Below, in pieces: positions 57,052-64,000 of a DNA stretch of 64,000 bases. Source of the DNA: Pseudomonas anguilliseptica (GTDB lineage: Bacteria; Pseudomonadota; Gammaproteobacteria; Pseudomonadales; Pseudomonadaceae); contig NZ_JAEIOI010000001.1 in NCBI RefSeq assembly GCF_021375795.1, positions 1,054,001 through 1,118,000 of the forward strand, written 5' to 3'. The position numbers were made by a program, and so were the translations under genes. Every line of letters starts with the position of its first letter. The first letter of the stretch is position 1. The notes beneath the pieces were generated by a model, which had not been told where the DNA came from, made no database searches, and saw nothing but the letters and a program-made list of their open reading frames with translations.

Positions 57052-57393
57052 TTAGCCAGCCTGTTTTTGCTGCTCGCTAAGACGCTGTAGATGTCGGCGC
57101 GACAGGGCAAGAAAGCGCGGTGTCAGGCCGATGTCTTCATACAGTGGATCGCCCTGTTCATCGGTGGCCACCACCTTGCTGCCCTTGACGTAGGGCAGGC
57201 TGGCCTCCAGCTCATCAAGTGCCGCGCCGAGCAGTTCGCCCAATAGTTCTTCAACGTGGTGCTTGGGGTACATCTCCTGCAAGGCCGCCAGGCGTGCGGC
57301 GGCTTCCAGATCAAGTCTTATCTGATAAGGCGTTGCGCTCAGCCGCCCCTGGGCGTTTTCCTGCCAGTGCTGAACAAGCTCGCGAATCTTCAT
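57052..57393 (-). CDS. Conserved protein of Pseudomonas, function unknown
   Basis: 113 residues, no signal or transmembrane segment. The N-terminal half looks like an arrayed helix pair with a YQIRLDLEAAARLAALQEMYPKHHVEELLGELLGAALDELE stretch; the C-terminal half (GDPLYEDIGLTPRFLALSRRHLQRLSE) is conserved in homologues that are often called pilin assembly or type 1 pili tip component proteins. I see nothing in the sequence to support a pilus role. It lies between the small membrane protein gene and ppc. Confidence 0.7.
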   Translation of the reverse strand: MKIRELVQHWQENAQGRLSATPYQIRLDLEAAARLAALQEMYPKHHVEELLGELLGAALDELEASLPYVKGSKVVATDEQGDPLYEDIGLTPRFLALSRRHLQRLSEQQKQAG

Positions 57394-57553
57394 GATTGCC
57401 TCGTGTCTGTTCTATGCCCGCCGAGTCAGTCTGCGCCGGGCTTGCCTAACTAAGACTAGTGCCTGCCCCGATAAGTGCGGGCAAGGCGTCGCGCACTTGT
57501 AAGAAGTTGGCGCGCTGGGCACTCTGGGCACAGGATCACTGGAGGCAATAGTC

Positions 57554-60190
57554 ATGGCAGAAATCGACGCGCGCCTGCGCGAGGACGTCCACCAGCTCGG
57601 CGAACTATTGGGTAACACCATCAGCGTGCAGCATGGTGCAGCCTTTCTCGACAAGATTGAACGTATTCGCAAGGGCGCCAAGGCCTCGCGCCGTGGTTCG
57701 CAGGAGGGCGCAGAGCAACTCAGTGCAACCCTGAACCAGCTGGATGATGACGAACTGCTGCCTGTGGCGCGGGCCTTCAACCAGTTCCTCAACCTGGCCA
57801 ATATCGCCGAGCAGTATCACCGCGTGCGGCGCCGCGCACCGGATGAGCCGGAGCCATTCGAAGACAATATCCTTGCCGATCTGCTTCAGCGTCTCTTGGC
57901 CCACGGCCACAAGGGCGAAGCGTTGGCCCGCCAGGTTGGTCGGTTGGATATCGAGCTGGTGCTGACGGCGCACCCCACCGAGGTGGCCCGGCGCACGCTG
58001 ATTCAGAAATACGACGCGATGGCCGAGCAGCTGGCAGCCGGCGACCACAGCGACCTTTCTTCGGGGGAACGTGAGCAGGTCAAGCAACGCCTGCAGCGGT
58101 TGATTGCCGAGGCCTGGCACACCGAAGAAATTCGCCGCAGCCGGCCCAGCCCGGTGGATGAAGCCAAATGGGGGTTTGCGGTGATCGAGCATTCGCTCTG
58201 GCACGCCATCCCCAATGTGCTGCGCAAGGCCGATCAGGTGCTGCACAGCGCCACTGGGTTGCACCTGCCGCTGGATGCCGCGCCGATTCGCTTTGCTTCC
58301 TGGATGGGCGGCGACCGTGACGGCAACCCGAATGTCACGGCCAGTGTCACTCGCGAGGTGCTCCTGCTGGCACGCTGGATGGCGGCGGATCTGTACCTGA
58401 GGGATGTCGACAACCTGGCTGCCGAGCTGTCTATGCAACAGGCCAGTCCGGCATTGCTGGCGCGGGTCGGCGAGAGCGCCGAGCCCTATCGCAGCCTGCT
58501 CAAACAGCTGCGTGAGCGCCTGCGCGCCACTCGCAGTTGGGCTCAGGCCGCGTTGCATGAGCAGATCCCTGCGTCCACCGCAGTGTTGCAGGACAACCGC
58601 GAGCTACTTGAGCCGCTGACCTTGTGTTACCAGTCGCTGCATGAGTGCGGGATGGGTGTGATTGCCGATGGCCCGCTGCTCGATTGCCTACGCCGTGCGG
58701 CGACCTTCGGGCTGTTTCTGGTGCGCCTGGATGTGCGTCAGGATTCCAGTCGCCATGCTGCGGCCATGAGTGAAATCACCGATTACCTCGGCCTGGGGCG
58801 TTACGCCGAGTGGGATGAAGAGGCGCGCCTGGCGTTTCTGCTGCAAGAGCTGGAAAACCGCCGACCACTGCTGCCGGGGCATTTCAAGCCCAGTGGTGAA
58901 ACCGAAGAAGTGCTGGCGACTTGCCGTGAAGTGGCGCGGGCACCGGCGGCGTCCCTGGGTTCTTACGTGATTTCCATGGCCGGTGCAGCCTCCGATGTGC
59001 TGGCGGTGCAACTGCTGCTTAAAGAAGCCGGGTTGCAACGACCGATGCGCGTGGTGCCGCTGTTTGAAACCCTGGCCGATCTGGACAATGCCGGCCCGGT
59101 GATCAGCCGGCTGTTGGCGTTGCACGGCTATCGCGCGCGGCTACATGGCCCGCAGGAAGTGATGATCGGCTATTCCGATTCGGCCAAGGACGCCGGCACC
59201 ACGGCAGCAGCCTGGGCGCAGTATCGCGCGCAGGAAACCCTGGTGAAGGTGTGCCGTGAGCAGCAGGTCGAGTTGCTGTTGTTCCATGGTCGTGGTGGCA
59301 CGGTGGGGCGTGGTGGTGGCCCGGCGCATGCGGCGATTCTGTCGCAGCCGCCCGGTTCGGTGGCGGGGCGCTTCCGCACCACCGAGCAGGGTGAAATGAT
59401 TCGTTTCAAATTCGGCCTACCGGATATCGCCGAGCAAAACCTCAATCTGTACCTGGCGGCGGTGCTGGAAGCCACCTTGTTGCCGCCGCCCAGTCCGGAG
59501 CCGGCCTGGCGCGACCTGATGGACAAACTGGCCAGTGATGGCGTCAGTGCCTACCGCGCAGTGGTGCGTGAACATCCCCAGTTTGTTGCCTATTTCCGCC
59601 AGGCCACGCCGGAGCAGGAACTGGGCCGATTGCCGCTGGGCAGCCGTCCGGCCAAGCGCCGCGAGGGTGGGGTGGAGAGTCTGCGCGCCATTCCATGGAT
59701 TTTTGCCTGGACCCAAACGCGCCTGATGCTGCCGGCCTGGCTGGGCTGGGAGGCGGCATTGAACAACGCCCTGCAACGCGGCGAAGGCGAGCTGCTGGCG
59801 CAGATGCGCGCGCAGTGGCCGTTTTTCCGTACGCGCATCGACATGCTGGAAATGGTGCTGGCCAAAGCCGACGAGTCGATTGCCCTGCTGTACGACCAAC
59901 GCCTGGTCGAGCCGGCCCTGCAACCGCTGGGTGCGCATTTGCGCGGCCTATTGTCGCAGGCGGTGGTTGCGGTGCTGGGTCTGACCGGCCAGTCGCAGCT
60001 GTTGGCGCACAGCCCGGAAACCCTGGAGTCGATCAGCGTGCGCAACACCTATCTGGACCCGCTGCACCTGCTCCAGGCTGAGCTGCTGGCGCGTTCACGG
60101 TCACGTGATAATCAGGCTGAAAGCCCTCTGGAACAGGCTCTGCTGGTCAGTGTTGCGGGTATCGCGGCGGGGTTGCGCAACACTGGGTGA
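57554..60190 (+). CDS. ppc: Phosphoenolpyruvate carboxylase
   Basis: 878 residues. It makes oxaloacetate from PEP and bicarbonate to refill the TCA cycle. The active site His is H140 ([13 protein letters not shown]). [25 protein letters not shown] and [14 protein letters not shown], the conserved catalytic stretches, are all present. The C-terminus ends NTG, as expected for the allosteric end. GGAGG precedes the ATG at 57554 by 9 nt. A strong hairpin follows the stop. Confidence 0.98.
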   Translation: MAEIDARLREDVHQLGELLGNTISVQHGAAFLDKIERIRKGAKASRRGSQEGAEQLSATLNQLDDDELLPVARAFNQFLNLANIAEQYHRVRRRAPDEPEPFEDNILADLLQRLLAHGHKGEALARQVGRLDIELVLTAHPTEVARRTLIQKYDAMAEQLAAGDHSDLSSGEREQVKQRLQRLIAEAWHTEEIRRSRPSPVDEAKWGFAVIEHSLWHAIPNVLRKADQVLHSATGLHLPLDAAPIRFASWMGGDRDGNPNVTASVTREVLLLARWMAADLYLRDVDNLAAELSMQQASPALLARVGESAEPYRSLLKQLRERLRATRSWAQAALHEQIPASTAVLQDNRELLEPLTLCYQSLHECGMGVIADGPLLDCLRRAATFGLFLVRLDVRQDSSRHAAAMSEITDYLGLGRYAEWDEEARLAFLLQELENRRPLLPGHFKPSGETEEVLATCREVARAPAASLGSYVISMAGAASDVLAVQLLLKEAGLQRPMRVVPLFETLADLDNAGPVISRLLALHGYRARLHGPQEVMIGYSDSAKDAGTTAAAWAQYRAQETLVKVCREQQVELLLFHGRGGTVGRGGGPAHAAILSQPPGSVAGRFRTTEQGEMIRFKFGLPDIAEQNLNLYLAAVLEATLLPPPSPEPAWRDLMDKLASDGVSAYRAVVREHPQFVAYFRQATPEQELGRLPLGSRPAKRREGGVESLRAIPWIFAWTQTRLMLPAWLGWEAALNNALQRGEGELLAQMRAQWPFFRTRIDMLEMVLAKADESIALLYDQRLVEPALQPLGAHLRGLLSQAVVAVLGLTGQSQLLAHSPETLESISVRNTYLDPLHLLQAELLARSRSRDNQAESPLEQALLVSVAGIAAGLRNTG

Positions 60191-60198
60191 GGCGGCCG

Positions 60199-60234
60199 GC
60201 CGGGCCTGCCAGCGCATTGTGCAGCAGGCCCGGC
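60199..60234 (+). terminator. Strong stem-loop after ppc
   Basis: Perfect 11-bp stem GCCGGGCCTGC (60199-60209) with GCAGGCCCGGC (60224-60234), 14-base loop. No T-run follows, so it may be an mRNA-stabilising or Rho-associated 3' end. Confidence 0.5.
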
Positions 60235-61085
<851 letters not shown>

Positions 61086-61102
61086 GCCTTGTTGTAGTCA
61101 GC

Positions 61103-61128
61103 CAACGGCCCGCTTTTGCGGGCCGTTG
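61103..61128 (+). terminator. Terminator-like stem-loop after adk
   Basis: Perfect 11-bp stem CAACGGCCCGC (61103-61113) with GCGGGCCGTTG (61118-61128), TTTT loop, then TCGTTTC. Confidence 0.65.
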
Positions 61129-61211
61129 TCGTTTCTGCGGTTGGCGCGCAGGGTTCGCTGAGCGTCGTTCATGGAACAGTAACCTTGCTCACCTAAGTTA
61201 GCATCGGATTG

Positions 61212-61240
61212 GTCTATACCAGGATGCGATGGTCATAGAC
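61212..61240 (+). promoter_or_regulatory. Inverted repeat upstream of the acid phosphatase gene
   Basis: GTCTATACCA (61212-61221) and TGGTCATAGAC (61230-61240) are inverse complements except for one inserted C. It lies 40 nt before the gene and could be an operator or leader stem. Confidence 0.4.
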
Positions 61241-61279
61241 GTCAAGCCTTAACCCCCACTAAGGAAGAGAGCGCGTTCA

Positions 61280-62065
61280 ATGACCGAGAAAACAGCTAAG
61301 AGTGCTATCTGGTTAGGCCTTGCATTAGCGCTGGCGGGCAGCTCGGCAGCGTTTGCCGACACCGCAGCGAAGCCCAAGACCGATTGCAGCGTGGCCGAGT
61401 TCACCATGGGGCTGCGTTTCCAGCAGCAATCGGCGGAGGTGCAGGCCCTGCAACTGCAGGCCTATAACATTGCCACCCTGAAGCTGGATGCGGCCGTGGC
61501 TGCGGCGAAAGATCCATCCAAGCTGGCCATCGTCACCGACCTGGACGAAACCGTTATTGATAACAGTGCGCTGTTGGCGCGTGACCTGGCCAATTGTCAC
61601 ACCTATGACGCCTGGGACACCTGGCTGCCCTGGGAACGTGATGGCACCCCGGCACTGATTCCGGGCGCGAAGCAATTTCTGGAGCACGCCGACCAGCTCG
61701 GCGTGACCATTCGCTACATCTCTGATCGCGCTGATGATCAGAAGAAGTACACCCTGGCCACGCTGAGCAAGCTCGGCCTGCCGCAGGTCTCTGAACAGAG
61801 CGTACTGCTGCTGGGTCCGCCCAAGGTGGAGCGCCGTGCCATCGTCAGTGCTGATCATCAGATCGTGTTGCTGCTGGGTGACACCCTGCATGACTTCGAC
61901 GCGCGTTTCCGCAAGACACCTCTGGCCGATCAGCGCGCCACTGTCGCCGCTGAAGGCGGCAAGTGGGGCACCGAGTGGATCGTCTTCCCCAACGCTACTT
62001 ATGGCACCTGGTCGAAAGCGCCTCTGCAGGGTTGGGACGCCAAGCCCGTGATTGAGGCCTGGTAA
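61280..62065 (+). CDS. Secreted HAD-type acid phosphatase (e(P4)/5'-nucleotidase family)
   Basis: 261 residues with a signal peptide (IWLGLALALAGSSAAFA). It carries DDDD-type HAD motifs: D87-L-D89-E-T91 (IVTDLDETVIDNS), S148 in YISDRAD, and D201/D205 in LLLGDTLHDF. The family (P4 outer membrane lipoprotein) removes phosphate from nucleotides such as NMN and AMP. Here there is no lipobox Cys, so it is a soluble periplasmic enzyme rather than a lipoprotein. AGGAAGAGAG precedes the ATG. Lies alone between adk and tsaB. Confidence 0.92.
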   Translation: MTEKTAKSAIWLGLALALAGSSAAFADTAAKPKTDCSVAEFTMGLRFQQQSAEVQALQLQAYNIATLKLDAAVAAAKDPSKLAIVTDLDETVIDNSALLARDLANCHTYDAWDTWLPWERDGTPALIPGAKQFLEHADQLGVTIRYISDRADDQKKYTLATLSKLGLPQVSEQSVLLLGPPKVERRAIVSADHQIVLLLGDTLHDFDARFRKTPLADQRATVAAEGGKWGTEWIVFPNATYGTWSKAPLQGWDAKPVIEAW

Positions 62066-62226
62066 GCACGCGTTAGTCAGGCAGCAGCGGGTCTGTTCGG
62101 GCCCGCTGCTGCCTGGTGGCGCTGTGAGCTCGCTCGCGTGACAGGCGCGGGCGGCTGTGATTGCGCTGGAAAAAAATGCTTCAAGCCGGTCTAATGCCCG
62201 TCCTTTTCCTCACCTGTCCGACTGCA

Positions 62227-62907
62227 ATGACCACTCTCCTGGCCCTGGATACCGCCACCGAAGCCTGCTCCGTTGCCCTGCTGCATAACGGCCAGGTGCT
62301 CAGCCATTACGAAGTGATTCCGCGTCTGCACGCCCAGCGTCTGCTGCCCATGATCAAGCAGCTACTGGCGGATGCCGAGGTGCCGTTGTCGGCGCTCGAC
62401 GCGATTGCCTTTGGCCGGGGCCCGGGCGCTTTTACCGGCGTGCGGATTGCCATCGGCGTGGTGCAGGGTCTGGCGTTTGCCCTGGAGCGCCCGGTTTTGC
62501 CGGTGTCCAACCTGGCGGTGCTGGCGCAACGCAGCCTGCGTGAGCATGGCGCGCAGCAGGTTGCTGCAGCCATCGATGCGCGTATGGATGAAGTCTATTG
62601 GGGCTGCTACCGCGCCGAGCAGGGTGAAATGCGTCTGGCCGGTGTCGAGGCTGTCGTGGCGCCCGAGCTGGCTGGACTGCCGCGTGATGCAGCGGGTGAC
62701 TGGTTTGCTGCGGGCACCGGCTGGGGCGCCTTTGCTGAGCGTATTCCGGTTGCGGTCAGTGGACAGGATGCCGCCATGCTGCCGCACGCCGAAGACCTGC
62801 TCAGCCTGGCGCGCTTTGCCTGGGCCCGTGGTGAAGCGCTGGACGCTGATCAGGCGCAGCCCGTCTACCTGCGTGATCAGGTGGCCACGCCGAAGGCGGC
62901 AGTCTGA
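62227..62907 (+). CDS. tsaB: tRNA threonylcarbamoyladenosine synthesis protein TsaB
   Basis: 226 residues. LLALDTATEACSVALLHNG at the start and the AFGRGPGAFTGVRIAIGVVQGLAFAL segment mark the ASKHA-like TsaB, the partner of TsaD in making t6A37 of tRNA. The ATG at 62227 is the family start; the frame extends upstream to 62161 without conservation. Follows adk at a distance, as in Pseudomonas. Confidence 0.96.
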   Translation: MTTLLALDTATEACSVALLHNGQVLSHYEVIPRLHAQRLLPMIKQLLADAEVPLSALDAIAFGRGPGAFTGVRIAIGVVQGLAFALERPVLPVSNLAVLAQRSLREHGAQQVAAAIDARMDEVYWGCYRAEQGEMRLAGVEAVVAPELAGLPRDAAGDWFAAGTGWGAFAERIPVAVSGQDAAMLPHAEDLLSLARFAWARGEALDADQAQPVYLRDQVATPKAAV

Positions 62908-63037
62908 AGCTCGCCTTGGTGACACCTTCTGTCGTGCTTGTCGCCGTGTGGCGGTTGCTTGATTGCCAAGCTGCCCGGCTGGGGCTAAATTGCCATCACC
63001 TGTGTCCATCGTTGGCCAAGTGGCCGAGCAGTCATTG

Positions 63038-63379
63038 ATGCGTATCGACGGTTTTACCTCCTCCTATTCGCCAGACCGCAGTGCCCGCCCGGGCTCTGCG
63101 GTCACGCCATTTCGCGAAGCGCAGCGCGAAGTTGAGGAGCGTCGTGAGCAGCCAACGGCACCGGCGAGCACTCAGGGCCTGGAAACTGTTGCCCAGGCGC
63201 GCCGGGTTGAGCCCAGCAATGCCAGCAGCGACAGCTTGCCTGCCCGCCTGCAAGACCAGCTGTACCAGCCGCCGTTGAACAATCGCGCCGCTCAGGCCTT
63301 GGCCAGCTACAGCACAACCGCCAGTTTCGCCAGCGAGGCGGATGCCCAGCAGGTAATGGGCCTCGATCTCTACGCCTAG
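63038..63379 (+). CDS. Small low-complexity conserved protein, function unknown
   Basis: 113 residues beginning MRIDGFTSSYSPDRSARPGSAV. It is rich in Ala, Arg, Gln and Ser, with no domain, signal or transmembrane segment that I can see, and looks mostly disordered; it ends VMGLDLYA. The weak ribosome binding site (GCCGAGCAG) and composition leave the start uncertain; the frame also opens at 62963. Its stop codon is the left edge of the MITE-like element. Confidence 0.6.
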   Translation: MRIDGFTSSYSPDRSARPGSAVTPFREAQREVEERREQPTAPASTQGLETVAQARRVEPSNASSDSLPARLQDQLYQPPLNNRAAQALASYSTTASFASEADAQQVMGLDLYA

Positions 63380-63520
63380 AAGACCCTTGCGAAACTACTG
63401 CACTCGGCTATGCCGCGTTGAGATCAGCCTCGGAATGCTCATGTACAACTCGTACACTGCGCTTCCTCGGCTGATCTCGCCTTGCCTAGCCTTCGCTCGC
63501 TACATTTCTCAACGGTCTTC
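63379..63520. repeat. MITE-like palindromic element, 142 bp
   Basis: Terminal inverted repeats GAAGACCCTTGCGAAA (63379-63394) and TTTCTCAACGGTCTTC (63505-63520) match at 14 of 16 positions. Inside, GAGATCAGCC (63420-63429) and GGCTGATCTC (63470-63479) form a longer palindrome that continues with mismatches to its centre. No ORF. No clear target duplication. It exactly fills the gap between the small conserved gene and the DUF72 gene. Confidence 0.65.
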
Positions 63521-63526
63521 AAATTA

Positions 63527-64000
63527 ATGCTGCCTTACTACCTCGGCTGCCCGTCATGGAGCGAGCCCGCCTGGCGCGGTTTCTTGTATCCAGAGAGCAG
63601 TCCTAGCGCTGACTTTTTGCCGTTGTATGCCCAGGTGTTCAACGCCGTTGAGGGCAACACCACTTTCTACGCTAAACCTTCCGTCGATACCGTGGCCCGC
63701 TGGGCTGAGCGCATGCCGGCGCATCTGCGTTTTTGCGCCAAGCTGCCACGTGAGATCAGCCATAACGGCGATCTGCGTGACCAGCTGAGTGCCACTGAGG
63801 ATTTCCGCCGTTTGCTGGCGCCACTGGGCAAGCGGGTCGCGCCGTTCTGGCTGCAACTGCCTGCCAGCTTTGGCCCGCAGCGTTTGGCGGAGCTGAGCGC
63901 GTTTATCGAGCCCTGGCAGGCCGAGGAGTTGGCCGTCGAGGTGCGGCATCCGGCGTTCTTTGCCAAAGGCGAGGAGGAACGCAGCCTTAATCGTCTGCTG
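63527..64000 (+). CDS. DUF72 (YecE) family protein, N-terminal part (cut by window edge)
   Basis: From the ATG at 63527 an open frame runs to the window end (158 residues so far). It starts MLPYYLGCPSWSEPAWRGFLYPE, then VFNAVEGNTTFYAKPSVDTVARWAERMPAHLRFCAKLPREISHN and WLQLPASFGP, the DUF72 TIM-barrel-like pattern. Function unknown; structure suggests a nuclease or sugar isomerase-like barrel. The MITE-like element ends 6 nt before the ATG, so the gene's ribosome binding site would have to be in the element, and none is obvious. Confidence 0.88.
   Translation, partial: MLPYYLGCPSWSEPAWRGFLYPESSPSADFLPLYAQVFNAVEGNTTFYAKPSVDTVARWAERMPAHLRFCAKLPREISHNGDLRDQLSATEDFRRLLAPLGKRVAPFWLQLPASFGPQRLAELSAFIEPWQAEELAVEVRHPAFFAKGEEERSLNRLL

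Noticed and set aside
63379..63520. Integron attC site
   Set aside because: No GTTRRRY core sites at the ends, no integrase gene and no cassette-like gene beside it; the terminal inverted repeats fit a MITE better.

Overview
The window is a stretch of core chromosome from a Pseudomonas-type gammaproteobacterium. The evidence is the gene order (der, guaB-guaA, purL, rpsP-rimM-trmD-rplS, xerD-dsbC-hom-thrC, recJ, prfB-lysS, ppc, adk, tsaB, as remembered for Pseudomonas), the long 556-residue LeuA, GC-rich codon use, two Pseudomonas-type REP doublets (44211-44271 and 55805-55874) and a FliA-type flagellin promoter. I see no rRNA, tRNA, CRISPR array, prophage or transposase gene. Coding density is very high. 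Both window edges cut genes: the end of bamB on the left and the start of a DUF72 gene on the right.

Layout. 1-7475: end of bamB, der, a transaminase/omega-amidase pair, a MerR regulator divergent from an epimerase-like gene with a clear MerR operator between them, and leuA preceded by an unlisted leucine-rich leader peptide. 7476-12880: a small-conductance mechanosensitive channel, a flagellin with a metalloprotease domain in its variable region (flagellinolysin), a secreted M23 peptidase, and xseA. 12980-24383: a Cys-rich conserved protein, guaBA, a Tat-exported multicopper oxidase, tadA, mltF and purL. 24460-31881: small metal or Fe-S proteins, a YkuD protein, two Nudix hydrolases, a gamma-carbonic anhydrase, purT, an SGNH hydrolase, a CorC-type membrane protein and YpjD. 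32072-41665: ffh, the rpsP operon, a hotdog thioesterase, a protein joining a c-di-GMP-binding MshEN domain to an export segment, xerD, dsbC, hom and thrC. 41725-53041: thpR with a CoA transferase, yaeQ, recJ, an orphan lapG, a DUF533 protein, a GGDEF cyclase, prfB with its programmed frameshift, and lysS. 53183-64000: a TetR regulator with a probable operator inside its own promoter, a lipoprotein and a DUF1704 metallopeptidase-like gene, AIM24-like and small conserved genes, ppc, adk, an acid phosphatase, tsaB and a DUF72 gene. A 142-bp palindromic MITE-like element fills the gap before the DUF72 gene.

How the genes work together. Most are housekeeping: purine synthesis (purL, purT, guaB, guaA), threonine and leucine synthesis, translation (ffh, rpsP operon, prfB, lysS, tadA, tsaB) and cell-envelope upkeep (bamB, mltF, M23, YkuD, dsbC). 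The less ordinary content is in the accessory genes: the flagellum-borne protease with its own sigma-28 promoter, three separate c-di-GMP-linked genes (MshEN fusion, lapG, GGDEF protein), the DUF1704 unit, and a tandem CDGSH protein whose first site has Cys in place of His. The strongest candidate for unusual biology is the flagellinolysin; the least characterised architecture is the MshEN fusion.
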